From CAUZSN01 sp963582345 (GTDB lineage: Bacteria; Planctomycetota; Planctomycetia; Planctomycetales; Planctomycetaceae): DNA of 64,000 bases. Positions within the stretch are counted from its first letter, which is position 1. The number at the start of each line of letters is the position of its first letter. Both the position numbers and the translations under genes were made by a program. The stretch covers positions 12,766 to 76,765 of the forward strand of contig CAUZSN010000001.1 of the NCBI GenBank assembly GCA_963582345.1, given 5' to 3'. Shown here in pieces: positions 9,828-19,505 of this stretch. The notes beneath the pieces were generated by a model that was given only the letters and a program-made list of their open reading frames with translations, was not told the DNA's origin and ran no database searches.

Positions 9828-11141
9828 ATGCAATCGCTGAAAGTTGCCATCATTGGTTTGGGGACTGTTGGGACCGGGGTCGCTAAGATTTTGCTACAGC
9901 AGCCCGAGCGCATGACGCGGCGTGCTGGCCAATCGGTCGAACTGCGCCGAGTTGTTGTCCGTGACGTGAGCAAACCGCGCGACGTCGATCTACCTGAAGC
10001 AGTATTAACCAGCGACATCGAATCGGTCATCAACGATGATCAGATCGACGTCGCCATCCAGTTGATTGGCGGCATTGAGCCGGCACGGAAAATCATGCTT
10101 TCACTTTTGGAATCGGGAAAGGATGTAGTGACCGCCAACAAGGCACTACTGTGCCAGCATGGCGATCAGTTGTTCGCTCGAGCTGAAGAATTGAATCGCT
10201 GTGTCGCTTTTGAAGCAGCTGTTGCCGGTGGAATTCCTATAATCGCGGCCGTGGGGCAATCGATGGCCGCAAACCAGATTACTTCAATTAAAGCGATCCT
10301 AAATGGCACGAGCAACTTCATCCTGACCGAAATGCTCTCTAAGGATCGCTCATATGTGGAAATTCTCGAACGGGCGCAGAAAATGGGTTATGCCGAATCC
10401 AATCCGGCTATGGATATCGAGGGGACTGATGCTGCACAGAAGCTGGTCATACTGACTCAACTAGCCTTTGGAACAAAAGTTCCTCTTGAGTCATTTCTCT
10501 GCCAGGGCATTGACTTATTAGAACTGGCCGATTTGAAGTATGCCCAGGAACTTGGTTACACCGTCAAACTGTTGGCAGTAACTCAGTTGCTTGCCGGTCA
10601 GTTGGAGATGCACGTTCAACCGACATTGGTACGGCACGAACGACCGCTGGCTCAGGTAGATGGTGTATTTAACATGATCGAGTTGGACGGCGATGCTGTC
10701 GGACCAACGTGGTATTCAGGTCTTGGAGCGGGGCAAATGCCTACCGCATCAGCCGTCGTTTCTGACCTGCTGGATATCGCTATCGGTCGTGCCCAGTTGA
10801 CGTTTTCCCGACTGGACTTGTGGAGACATCACTTGCCGTTACCCGTTCGAACTGCAGAAGAGATTTCGCGACGCTATTACCTACGGTACAACGTTGAAGA
10901 TCGCCCGCATGTGCTGGCTGACATAACTGACATATTGGGTCGACATCAGATCAGTCTGGCGTCGGTCATTCAGCACGAAGCGTCTGGATTCGAACGAGAC
11001 AAGTCGTCAGCGGCATCGATTGTCCCACTGGTCGTCATGACCCACCGCACGACTGAAGGTAGTATGCGGGCCGCCGACATTGAGCTGGACAAGTTGGCCT
11101 CGCTGCGTCCGCCGCTTATTCGTATGCCGGTCGCTGATTGA
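9828..11141 (+). CDS. hom: Homoserine dehydrogenase
   Basis: A 437-residue NAD(P)-dependent enzyme reducing aspartate semialdehyde to homoserine in the threonine/methionine pathway. Visible: Rossmann motif IGLGTVGTGVAKIL at the N-terminus, LIGGIEPARKIM, VTANKALL, the catalytic-domain sequence FEAAVAGGIPII, LNGTSNFILTEM and the substrate loop YAESNPAMDIEGTDAAQKL. The last 85 residues (RYYLRYNVEDRPHVLADI onward) form an ACT domain, the usual site of threonine feedback inhibition. The start at 9828 has a modest TTGAAG upstream. Its TGA overlaps the lepA ATG by one base, suggesting coupling of two functionally unrelated genes. Confidence 0.97.
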   Translation: MQSLKVAIIGLGTVGTGVAKILLQQPERMTRRAGQSVELRRVVVRDVSKPRDVDLPEAVLTSDIESVINDDQIDVAIQLIGGIEPARKIMLSLLESGKDVVTANKALLCQHGDQLFARAEELNRCVAFEAAVAGGIPIIAAVGQSMAANQITSIKAILNGTSNFILTEMLSKDRSYVEILERAQKMGYAESNPAMDIEGTDAAQKLVILTQLAFGTKVPLESFLCQGIDLLELADLKYAQELGYTVKLLAVTQLLAGQLEMHVQPTLVRHERPLAQVDGVFNMIELDGDAVGPTWYSGLGAGQMPTASAVVSDLLDIAIGRAQLTFSRLDLWRHHLPLPVRTAEEISRRYYLRYNVEDRPHVLADITDILGRHQISLASVIQHEASGFERDKSSAASIVPLVVMTHRTTEGSMRAADIELDKLASLRPPLIRMPVAD

Positions 11142-12976
11142 TGTCACTGAACCACGAATCGGACATCAGCTCAATGGATCCGCGTTTTATCCGAAATTTT
11201 TCGATTGTTGCCCATATCGATCATGGCAAGAGCACATTGGCGGACCAGTTGCTATTGAAGACGGGAGCAATCAGCGACCGTGAGTTCAAAGATCAGATCT
11301 TGGACGATCTGGAGATTGAACGGGACCGTGGAATCACCATCAAGGCGCGGACTGTTGCCATTAACTATGTGTATCAAGGACAGAAGTACGAATTGAATCT
11401 CATCGACACGCCGGGTCACGTCGACTTTCATTATGAAGTATCGCGCAGCCTAGCGGCCTGCGAAGGCGCGTTGTTACTAGTTGACGCGTTTCAAGGTGTT
11501 CAGGCTCAAACCATGGCCAATGCTTATGCGGCGCTCGAAGCAGATTTGTCCATCATTCTGGTGATTAACAAGATCGACTTGCCGCTGACTCGCATCAGTG
11601 AAGTGTTGGAAGAAGTGGAAACGATTTTGGGACTGGATGCAGCGTCTGCCCTTCAAATTAGCGCCAAACAGGGGCTTGGTATCGACGAAATTTTTGAAGC
11701 GATTATCCAATGCGTTCCACCGCCGCAAGGGCGTCCAGACGCACCGTTGCGTGCACTGGTGTTCGACGCTAAGTACGACGAATACCGTGGCGTAATGGCG
11801 TACGTGCGCGTCATCGACGGGAGGCTGAGAAAAGGCCAAATGATTGAATTTATGAAAACGGGCACGTCACACGCGGTGATCGAGCTGGGGCAGTTCCGCC
11901 CGCAAATGACCGCTTGCGAATCGCTGGGTCCGGGCCAAGTGGGTTACCTGCTGAGCGGCATTAAACAGTTAGGCCTTGTGCACGTGGGCGACACGGTCGC
12001 TGAGATGAAAAACCTGCCCAAAACAGCGTTGCCTGGGTATCAGGAACCGCAGCAGATGGTCTTCTGCGGAATGTATCCGACAGAAGCGACTGACTTCGAA
12101 AAACTACGCGAAGAATTACTAAAGATGAGCATAAATGATTCCAGCTTCACATTAGTTCCGGAAACTAGCGAAGCACTCGGTTTCGGATTTCGCTGCGGGT
12201 TCCTAGGCATGTTGCACATGGAGATCATCCAACAGCGACTAGAAAGCGAAGCCGGCATCAACTTAATCCAAACCGCTCCGAACGTCACCTACGAAATCCA
12301 AACACGCAATGGCCAGTGCATTCTTATCGACAACCCTCAGGAAGTACCCAATATCGGGGAGATCCAGGAATTCCGCGAACCGATCGCCCGAGTGACCTAT
12401 ATCCTGCCCAGCGAGTACATTGGTGCAATTATGCAGTTGTGCGAAGATCGTCGCGGCATTTACAAGAGCACCGAATACCTGGGCCCAAAGCGGGCGCAAT
12501 TGATTTATGAATTGCCATTAGGCGAGATTGTGTACGACATGCACGACAAGCTGAAAAGCGCGACACGTGGTTACGGGACAATGGACTACGAAATCGTTGG
12601 TTTCCGGTCGGCCGAATTGGTCAAGTTGGATATCCTGGTGAAAGGCAAATGTGTCGACGCTCTGTCGACGATTGTTCACCGTTCAAAGGCAGACCGCCGT
12701 GGTCGCAGTCTGGTCACGCGACTGAAGAACGAAATCTCGAAGCACCAGTTCGAAATCGCATTGCAAGCTACCATTGGCTCACGCGTGATCGCCCGCGAAA
12801 CTATTCCTGCGCTCCGCAAAAACGTGACTGCCAAATGCTATGGCGGCGACATCACCCGCAAGCGCAAACTGTGGGCTCAGCAGCGTGAAGGCAAGAAACG
12901 TATGAAGCAATTCGGCGAGGTTCAAATCCCGCAGAAGGCGTTCTTGTCCGTGTTGGAAGTGGGAAATGACGAGTAG
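11141..12976 (+). CDS. lepA: Elongation factor 4 (LepA), ribosomal back-translocating GTPase
   Basis: 611 residues from the ATG overlapping the hom stop; homologues usually begin at MDPRFIRNFSIVAHIDHGK (ATG 11174), so the true start may be 33 bases later. GTPase motifs are complete: AHIDHGKST (G1), DRGITI (G2), DTPGH (G3) and NKIDLP (G4). Then come the EF-G-like domains, FGFRCGFLGMLHMEIIQQRL and the LepA-specific C-terminal domain ending in a basic stretch (GDITRKRKLWAQQREGKKR). It binds stalled ribosomes at the membrane/cytosol interface. Length is normal and nothing is odd apart from the coupling to hom. Confidence 0.97.
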   Translation: MSLNHESDISSMDPRFIRNFSIVAHIDHGKSTLADQLLLKTGAISDREFKDQILDDLEIERDRGITIKARTVAINYVYQGQKYELNLIDTPGHVDFHYEVSRSLAACEGALLLVDAFQGVQAQTMANAYAALEADLSIILVINKIDLPLTRISEVLEEVETILGLDAASALQISAKQGLGIDEIFEAIIQCVPPPQGRPDAPLRALVFDAKYDEYRGVMAYVRVIDGRLRKGQMIEFMKTGTSHAVIELGQFRPQMTACESLGPGQVGYLLSGIKQLGLVHVGDTVAEMKNLPKTALPGYQEPQQMVFCGMYPTEATDFEKLREELLKMSINDSSFTLVPETSEALGFGFRCGFLGMLHMEIIQQRLESEAGINLIQTAPNVTYEIQTRNGQCILIDNPQEVPNIGEIQEFREPIARVTYILPSEYIGAIMQLCEDRRGIYKSTEYLGPKRAQLIYELPLGEIVYDMHDKLKSATRGYGTMDYEIVGFRSAELVKLDILVKGKCVDALSTIVHRSKADRRGRSLVTRLKNEISKHQFEIALQATIGSRVIARETIPALRKNVTAKCYGGDITRKRKLWAQQREGKKRMKQFGEVQIPQKAFLSVLEVGNDE

Positions 12977-13071
12977 TCCTGCTTTCGCGAAATCGTTGCA
13001 TTCCGCTAGAATCAAAGAGCCGCTGTTTTGGTGATCGAGAAATTTTGTCCGGTGACAGTCTGTTTGTTCCT

Positions 13072-14784
13072 ATGTCCGATACCATCGATTGCATACGGCC
13101 GATCGGCACACGAACTGAAGTGTCCACTGCGCACAAAGTGCATCGAGACAAAAGCGGTTTCCGACCACTTTTTGACTCATTGATCGGTCTGGCCGTCGCG
13201 GTGACGCTGTTTCGGACCTTTGCCATTGAGGGGTACATCATATCGACGGGATCGATGGCACCGAATCTAGTGGGGTATCACAAGCGGATTCAGTGTCCAA
13301 CCTGCAGGTTCTTGTTTGCGTTCGGAGTCTCTCATGAGAAAATGGTATTAGAACCGGAGTTTGTGACTTGCCCGAATTGTGGTCACGCAAGAATCAACGT
13401 CGCGTCGATCCCGCCCAGCGTCGGCGATCAACTGTTGGTGCACAAACATGCCTTTACGTTCAAATCACCTCGCCGCTGGGAAGTCGTCGTGTTTCAAAAC
13501 CCCAACAAGCCAACTCAAGCGTACGTGAAACGTCTGGTCGGGCTGCCTGGCGAACGCATGCAGATTATCAAAGGCGACATTTACGTCAATGGCGAGATTC
13601 AGCGAAAAAACCTGAGCCAACAGCGAGGTATCCGTGTTCTCGTTTATGATGACGACTATTGTCCACCTGAGACTGAGAGTTGGAATTCTCGATGGATCGC
13701 CCAGCCGGGCTGGCACACCAGCGGGAGCGGCTTCAAATCTGTAGATCTCGACAGGGAAGAAAGCGCATCCGAGCAAGCAACAACCTGGGTCACATACCGA
13801 CATTGGATTCGTAGCGGTGGATTGCACACAACATCAGTCCCGTTGGACCGGTGGCCGGATGGAGTCGAGATCCCAAACGCGATACTTGCACCTCTCTGTT
13901 ACGATCCAGTGGCACGACGACTGGTCTGCATTGGGACGCTTCCATCCGTTCTTCGTGACCGGTTGCTGTCGCGGACCAACGATCTGTTACTGACGCGAGC
14001 CATCTGGCAGATCGACGAGCAGTCTCATTTATCGCCGATCACTGATCTGTATGGATACAATCGTCCATTGAGGTCGAGCGCACCCGTTGCGATTCGCGAC
14101 GTGATGCTGACGGCTCAAGCAACCATTCATGGTGGAAATGGCCAGTTTGTGCTTCAGATAACGGATGGGGATCGCGTCTTCAGTTGCGTTTTTGACGTGG
14201 GTGCCGGAACGGTCAGCTTGAAGGAAGAAGATGTCGTTTTGGCGATTTGTGCGGCTCGACTTCCACCGCAAATGCTCTCGAAATCCGTGTTGGTTGAAAT
14301 GTCAACCTTTGATCGGCAAATCATTGTAGCGGTGGAAGGGGAGACTGTGTTCAAAATTCCAATTCAGTTACCGAAAAATCCGTATGATAACTTGGGCGAA
14401 GCGGTCCGAGAGCGTAGTGCACAAGGCGCGACCGACAATGGACAGCTCACGCTGCGTCGTCCGGTTCGATTCGGTACCCGCGGGTTGAATGTGTCAGTTG
14501 ATTCGTTGAAACTTTTCCGAGACGTGTACTATACCGCCGGTGGCGGTCGCAATGCTATTGACGAACCGTTTTCACTGAGAGATGACGAATACTACTTTCT
14601 AGGTGACAATAGTCCCGTGTCGCTGGATAGCCGCAGTTGGCCGAACGGTATGGTCAGCAGCGGCATGTTCCTCGGAAAGCCATTGGTTGTCCATTTGCCG
14701 TCCCGACCGGGAAAAATCCGAATCGGAAACTATGTCAGTTACATCCGCATTCCAGACTTTTCGCGAATTCATTATATTCGCTAA
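13072..14784 (+). CDS. Signal peptidase I, planctomycete type with zinc-ribbon and long insertions (first paralogue)
   Basis: A 570-residue membrane serine protease that removes secretion signals, roughly twice the usual length. After one N-terminal helix come the catalytic Ser (about residue 61, STGSMAP) and the general-base Lys (about residue 153, YVKRLVGLPGE); the late conserved box GDNSPVSLDSRSW is also present. Between Ser and Lys is an insert with two CxxC pairs (CPTC, CPNC), a probable zinc ribbon. Between Lys and GDN lies an extra beta-rich domain of some 300 residues. The start at ATG 13072 (MSDTIDCIRP) is preferred to an upstream TTG, without a strong ribosome site. A paralogue follows immediately downstream. 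Unlike the second copy, its C-terminus is short. Confidence 0.9.
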   Translation: MSDTIDCIRPIGTRTEVSTAHKVHRDKSGFRPLFDSLIGLAVAVTLFRTFAIEGYIISTGSMAPNLVGYHKRIQCPTCRFLFAFGVSHEKMVLEPEFVTCPNCGHARINVASIPPSVGDQLLVHKHAFTFKSPRRWEVVVFQNPNKPTQAYVKRLVGLPGERMQIIKGDIYVNGEIQRKNLSQQRGIRVLVYDDDYCPPETESWNSRWIAQPGWHTSGSGFKSVDLDREESASEQATTWVTYRHWIRSGGLHTTSVPLDRWPDGVEIPNAILAPLCYDPVARRLVCIGTLPSVLRDRLLSRTNDLLLTRAIWQIDEQSHLSPITDLYGYNRPLRSSAPVAIRDVMLTAQATIHGGNGQFVLQITDGDRVFSCVFDVGAGTVSLKEEDVVLAICAARLPPQMLSKSVLVEMSTFDRQIIVAVEGETVFKIPIQLPKNPYDNLGEAVRERSAQGATDNGQLTLRRPVRFGTRGLNVSVDSLKLFRDVYYTAGGGRNAIDEPFSLRDDEYYFLGDNSPVSLDSRSWPNGMVSSGMFLGKPLVVHLPSRPGKIRIGNYVSYIRIPDFSRIHYIR

Positions 14785-14879
14785 TTCGGCGAAAAATTTC
14801 CGGTAGCCGCAGCCGTTATATTTCGAACTCGTCGGAGCTCCTCTGAGTATAGGGAACCGAAAAAGGAAACGAAACCTAG

Positions 14880-16781
14880 ATGAGCAAACGAGAGAAATCG
14901 AAACTAGATGCAGTCGAGGGGCAGAAGGGAGTAGTCCACAAGAGTGAAAAGGCGAACCGGAAGACGGAACACGAAGAAGGAATGCGGGAAACGGTCGAGT
15001 CGGTCGTTGTGGCATTCGTGCTAGCATTCTTGTTTAGGGCTTTCGAAGCAGAAGCATTTGTGATTCCCACTGGCTCAATGGCGCCGACGCTTCATGGCCG
15101 TCATAAAGACATTACTTGCGAAAAGTGCAAGGACCACTTCACCGTGGGGGCAAGCGATGAAGTTGACAGCCAAGGCCTGTTGGTCTCGCGGATCGAAACG
15201 GCATTGTGTCCGAATTGTCGATACGAGAACAAAATTAAGGATCTTCCGGTTTTCAAAGGCGACCGAATTTTGGTCAACAAGTTTCCTTATGAATTCAGCG
15301 ATCCAAAACGGTGGGACGTTGTGGTCTTCAAGTATCCGGAAGAATCAAGGACGAATTACATCAAGCGGCTTGTTGGGTTGCCGGACGAGACCATCATCAT
15401 CAAACGCGGAGATTTGTACCGTCTTGGAGAGTCTGGCGAACGTGAGATCTTGCGCAAGGTGGACCCCGAGAAACAGCGCGACTTGCAATTGCTTGTTTAC
15501 GATAACGATCATCAGGAAACGGAATTGCACAAATATGGATGGCCGAAACGCTGGGCAGCGGTCACAAAAAATGATCACAGCGGCGGCATCGCTGGTTGGT
15601 CGGAAACTGATGATGGTTGGATCGACGAGCCGGAATCGAGGACATTTCGATTGTCGTTGGAACGAAGCAATGATGGCCAGTATCGTTGGATCCGCTATCG
15701 TCATTTTGCTCCATCGCCAAACGTGTGGGAACGAGTTAGCTCGGGGAATGATTCAACAATCGATCCGTGGCAGCAAGACTTGAATCCGAGTGCCGAATTG
15801 ATCACTGACTTTTGCGGCTACAATTCGTACACCGGTGGTGTGGACGGTAGCTTGTACCGAGATTACTACTGGGTCGGTGATTTGACGTTGACGTGTCACG
15901 TCAACGTGATTCAGATCGGCAATCAGCCAGAATTATTGTTCGAGCTAAACGAAGGCCGCCGTCGGTATCGATGCCGGCTCGATGTCAAAAGTGGCCGAGC
16001 AACATTGTTGATGGTGGGCATTCTTGACCGCGACGAAGAGGAAATTATCTTGGCGTCAGCAGACACTAAAATTAAGGGAACAGGCCGCTACACCGTAATG
16101 TTTGCTAACGTCGACGATCGCCTTTGCCTGTGGCTGAACGACAAGCTGGTCGAATTTGGCTCGAAGGCAGAATTTCAAATTCCGCACACAGCTAACCCAA
16201 GTCCGCAAGAGGACGATTTCGTTCCAGTCGGAATTGCTGCGAGGGGAGTCACCGTTCAAGTGTCGCACTTGCTACTTCAGCGAGATACCTATTATCGCAG
16301 CGAGGATGTTGTTGATGACGGCTACATGAATGGTTTTACTAGGCGAACGGAGATGGGTGATCGAATTTTCGGTGGATTGGACGTGAATCGGAACGAAGAA
16401 ATGCTACGAGCCTTGCTGACCGACTCAGTCGAATGGTACGAGCATTATAGTGATAAGGCGCAGGAATCGCAGTTTGAATTAGGACCGGACGAGTACCTGA
16501 TGCTAGGCGACAACAGTTCACGCAGCAAGGACAGCCGGTTGTGGTCCAACACTCGACGTGCTAAGCATCGGCATGCCGTGCCACGTTCGGCACTCGTCGG
16601 CAAAGCGTTTTTTATCTACTGGCCGCACGGTCAGCCATTCTTGAACAGCGGTGAAGGTTATCCGGTCGCTTATCACAAGGAAAAAAGTTTCCGGGGCGAG
16701 CGAGTTTATAGCGTACCGAGGTATCCGAGCTTCCGTGTCCCATTTTATCCTAACGTCACTCGCATGCAACGAATTCGGTAA
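14880..16781 (+). CDS. Signal peptidase I, planctomycete type (second paralogue)
   Basis: A 633-residue relative of the preceding gene, 95 bases downstream. It has a lysine/glutamate-rich cytoplasmic N-terminus, one helix (VVVAFVLAFLFRAFEAEAF), catalytic Ser66 (IPTGSMAPT), a zinc-ribbon-like insert (CEKC near 80, CPNC near 110), catalytic Lys162 (YIKRLVGLPDE) and the late box GDNSSRSKDSRLW. The intervening insert contains a domain of the concanavalin/laminin-G type by its beta pattern (inference). Catalytic residues are intact in both copies, so both are probably active, perhaps on different exported proteins, which would suit a lineage with a large secretome. AAAGGAAACGAAACC upstream of the ATG can act as ribosome site. 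Confidence 0.92.
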   Translation: MSKREKSKLDAVEGQKGVVHKSEKANRKTEHEEGMRETVESVVVAFVLAFLFRAFEAEAFVIPTGSMAPTLHGRHKDITCEKCKDHFTVGASDEVDSQGLLVSRIETALCPNCRYENKIKDLPVFKGDRILVNKFPYEFSDPKRWDVVVFKYPEESRTNYIKRLVGLPDETIIIKRGDLYRLGESGEREILRKVDPEKQRDLQLLVYDNDHQETELHKYGWPKRWAAVTKNDHSGGIAGWSETDDGWIDEPESRTFRLSLERSNDGQYRWIRYRHFAPSPNVWERVSSGNDSTIDPWQQDLNPSAELITDFCGYNSYTGGVDGSLYRDYYWVGDLTLTCHVNVIQIGNQPELLFELNEGRRRYRCRLDVKSGRATLLMVGILDRDEEEIILASADTKIKGTGRYTVMFANVDDRLCLWLNDKLVEFGSKAEFQIPHTANPSPQEDDFVPVGIAARGVTVQVSHLLLQRDTYYRSEDVVDDGYMNGFTRRTEMGDRIFGGLDVNRNEEMLRALLTDSVEWYEHYSDKAQESQFELGPDEYLMLGDNSSRSKDSRLWSNTRRAKHRHAVPRSALVGKAFFIYWPHGQPFLNSGEGYPVAYHKEKSFRGERVYSVPRYPSFRVPFYPNVTRMQRIR

Positions 16782-16833
16782 GTGCACTACTGTCTCGCGA
16801 CGATTCCCGCACGCTGTCACGGAGGACATATTG

Positions 16834-17982
16834 ATGCCACTTTTGGAATGTGTTGGTTTAGTCAAGGATTACCCAGGAATGCGGGCGGTGGATGGCATCA
16901 ACTTTTCAGTGGAGCGAGGTGAGATCGTCGGATTGTTAGGCCCGAACGGTGCCGGGAAAACGACGGTGTTCCGCATGGCGTGCGGTATGATTGCGCCGAC
17001 CGAAGGACGTGTTTTGTTGAAGGGTATCGACGTCACCGATTGGCCAATGTACAAACGAGCCCAGCAGGGTATGGGTTATCTTCCACAGGAAGACAGTATC
17101 TTCGCAAAATTGACAGTCGAGCAAAATATTCTGGCGATTCTCGAATACGGGACTTTGCAACGGCAGCAACGCGAACAGTCAGTCCAGCGATTATTGGCGC
17201 AATTTGGTCTGGAAGATAAGCGGAAGCAGATCGCCTCAACACTCTCGGGGGGCGAACGCCGCCGGTTGGAAATCGCTCGCTGTCTGGCGACGGAACCCAG
17301 TCTGATCCTGCTGGACGAACCGTTTGCCGGAATCGATCCGAAAACAATTTACGACATTCAGGATATCATCGCCGTCCTGCGCAATAGTGGTATCGCTATT
17401 TTGCTGACCGATCATCGTGAACGGGAAACTTTAGCGATCACCGATCGCAGCTACGTCATTTGTGCCGGCAAAGTCGTAGTTAGCGGTGATGCTGGGACTG
17501 TTTTAAACAGCTCGGATGCGCAGGATCGATATTTCGGGACACGGTTTGATGCGGCATCGATTATCGAAGGGAAAGAAGCGTTTGCGTCGGTCCACAAGGA
17601 ACTCTCGATTGCGGTTCCGAATAGCGATCTGCCGCAGATATCAACGGACCAAACACAGCTCTTGAAGTTGCCAATGGATGGCGACGATCAAGCGTTCACC
17701 GACCGCAATACCATGAAACGGCTCACTCTAATCGTCATTTTATTCTTGTTAGCCTTTCTGTGTATATGGGGGCTCCATCATCTCGGACTTGTCCAAAGCT
17801 TCAAGGGTACTGTTCAATCGCAACCAGCGCCTGTCGCCGACGTTCTATATTTCATCCTGTTTGATTCTGCGCTCGTTCTGGGTGTCTTGGCAATCATTGT
17901 TGGTTTGTTTGTCACTATTTCACGAACGTTATTCATGCGCGGTCGGATCCATGCAGGTTCAGGTGACATCCCAAAATCATAA
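16834..17982 (+). CDS. LptB-like ABC ATPase with C-terminal transmembrane tail
   Basis: A 382-residue protein. Residues 1-240 form an ATPase closest in style to LptB/branched-chain ATPases: [23 protein letters not shown] at the Q-loop, signature LSGGERRRLEIAR, Walker B LILLDEPFAGIDP and switch His LTDHRE. The tail, about 140 residues, is not part of canonical LptB and holds two predicted membrane helices (LTLIVILFLLAFLCIWGLHH and VLYFILFDSALVLGVLAIIV). The start is fixed by GGAGG eight bases before ATG 16834; the longer frame running back into the signal-peptidase gene is an artefact. Role: probably energises lipopolysaccharide-type or other lipid export; the helices suggest it is tethered to the membrane by itself. 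Confidence 0.88.
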   Translation: MPLLECVGLVKDYPGMRAVDGINFSVERGEIVGLLGPNGAGKTTVFRMACGMIAPTEGRVLLKGIDVTDWPMYKRAQQGMGYLPQEDSIFAKLTVEQNILAILEYGTLQRQQREQSVQRLLAQFGLEDKRKQIASTLSGGERRRLEIARCLATEPSLILLDEPFAGIDPKTIYDIQDIIAVLRNSGIAILLTDHRERETLAITDRSYVICAGKVVVSGDAGTVLNSSDAQDRYFGTRFDAASIIEGKEAFASVHKELSIAVPNSDLPQISTDQTQLLKLPMDGDDQAFTDRNTMKRLTLIVILFLLAFLCIWGLHHLGLVQSFKGTVQSQPAPVADVLYFILFDSALVLGVLAIIVGLFVTISRTLFMRGRIHAGSGDIPKS

Positions 17983-18152
17983 GCGGTGGCTAACTCACAA
18001 GCATGCACGCTGAACACTCCTCGAGGACGACTTCATTCCTCTGGAAGGGCTGCTCTTGTCGTACAAGTTGTCGTAGCTTCGACGACTTTGGTTTCGAACG
18101 AGAGGGCGGTGGAAGCAACCAGTTGACGTCGAAGGTCCCTGTAGTGGAAACG

Positions 18153-18359
18153 TCACAGATTAAACGACAAAGCCAGCAGGATCGCGAAGACGACACCCAT
18201 GAAAAACAGGATGGTGACGAACAATCTGGCAGCCCGGTGCAGGATACGCTCGGTCATTTCGTAACGGCTGGCACTGTAGACCAGACTGATAACCGCAACC
18301 AGCGGAAGTAGGTACCATGTGACGTTGACGGATGCTTCCGCAAACGGATAGAACGGCAT
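18153..18359 (-). CDS. Small membrane protein, two helices
   Basis: 68 residues starting MPFYPFAEASVNVTWYLLPL, with two membrane segments (WYLLPLVAVISLVYSAS and LFVTILFFMGVVFAILLALS) joined by a basic loop. It lies 43 bases downstream of, and on the same strand as, the DUF6677-like gene, with AAGAG before its ATG, so it is probably cotranscribed. I know no characterised homologue. It may be an accessory subunit of its neighbour. The overlapping frame at 18160-18402 is a shadow. Confidence 0.65.
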   Translation of the reverse strand: MPFYPFAEASVNVTWYLLPLVAVISLVYSASRYEMTERILHRAARLFVTILFFMGVVFAILLALSFNL

Positions 18360-18402
18360 GGTTCAACTCTTGGGGTTGAGTAGTTATCGACGCTTCGGGC
18401 AT

Positions 18403-19398
18403 TTAGGATGCGACAGAGTCTTCCGCTTTCAACTTTGCCGATGTTCCTGCTACAACGTTTGACGAGGATCGCTGCTTGGACTTCGGTTTTTTAGCCTTCG
18501 ATTTCGATTGCTCTTCGTTCTGCCGTTCGTCTTCGTTGCCATATCCGTATGCGGGACCTTCCAATGCGTCCCAAATAGCTAGCAGATTCAACAAGCCGGC
18601 AATCCAGGTGAAGACTTGGGCCAGTTCGACAAGTTTTCCTAGATTCTTGTGAAGGTCTTCCTGGCCGGCATTTTCCAGTGGCACCTGATACCAATCCCGC
18701 AATTTTCGTGGAATAGTGCCTTCAATGTACGCGGCCTTCGATTCCTGATGTTCTCGTGGCTCAACTCGACAGTACAAATAGCGTCTGTTGCTAGAGAACA
18801 CTCTGGGAATGATCGCATCATCCTCGACCAATTGAGCATAGTTGGTCTCTTCGCTGGCAAACAGTGCGGGACCGATTTCAATTAAGTTGACCACCGTCAG
18901 CTCAGTTTGCGCATGACCGTTGCGCAGGCCTTTGAAGGTACCTGTCACGTCCCAGCCAGATTTTCCCTTTACCGGTTCTATTGTGATATGACCTGAAATG
19001 GAGTCTATCGGGCCGTCGTCTCCGATTCTCATCCGCCCGTCAAATGTGGTAGAAATTGGTTTGTTGATCCAGGTGTATTTTTCGTTGCGTCGGTGCGCAC
19101 TGGTATGATCAACCGGAGGTGGAGCGTATCGAGTCCACTGGATGAGCGCGGGCAAAGCTGGCAAACCGACCAAAACCTGGGAAAAATAACCAATCGTCTT
19201 GTATCCCGGTTCCCAGCGCAAGTAGACGATCTTCCAGTTTCCCAAGTGCATTCCACAATAAAACGTTCCTAGGATGCACGTGAAGTATAGAATACCTTTG
19301 AAAAACCGACGTTGGTACAAATGTCCGGCTCCAGGAATCAGATAGGCCAGAGTGGCAGCAATCCATGGTTTTTTTAGGTCAATCTTGGGGTGAGACAT
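18403..19398 (-). CDS. DUF6677-like membrane protein
   Basis: 331 residues. The N-terminal region (KKPWIAATLAYLIPGAGHLY, then FKGILYFTCILGTFYCG) is a TM2-like pair of helices with the PGxGH turn seen in planctomycete DUF6677 proteins. A soluble central domain follows (TFDGRMRIGDDGPIDSISGH and onward), then a C-terminal helix (VFTWIAGLLNLLAIWDAL) and a lysine-rich tail. ATG 19398 is preferred to the longer frame because CCGAGG precedes it and MSHPKIDLKK begins the homologous part. Function unknown. It is likely cotranscribed with the 68-residue membrane protein downstream and perhaps with the 52-residue protein upstream. Confidence 0.8.
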   Translation of the reverse strand: MSHPKIDLKKPWIAATLAYLIPGAGHLYQRRFFKGILYFTCILGTFYCGMHLGNWKIVYLRWEPGYKTIGYFSQVLVGLPALPALIQWTRYAPPPVDHTSAHRRNEKYTWINKPISTTFDGRMRIGDDGPIDSISGHITIEPVKGKSGWDVTGTFKGLRNGHAQTELTVVNLIEIGPALFASEETNYAQLVEDDAIIPRVFSSNRRYLYCRVEPREHQESKAAYIEGTIPRKLRDWYQVPLENAGQEDLHKNLGKLVELAQVFTWIAGLLNLLAIWDALEGPAYGYGNEDERQNEEQSKSKAKKPKSKQRSSSNVVAGTSAKLKAEDSVAS

Positions 19399-19505
19399 CG
19401 GGCCTCGGAGACTTCTAAGACGCAGTGGAACGGAAAACATACCGTTCCATCGTGCAACTATGAATGAATTGAATCGTTGTTATCACTCTAAAGAGTTGTG
19501 TCATT

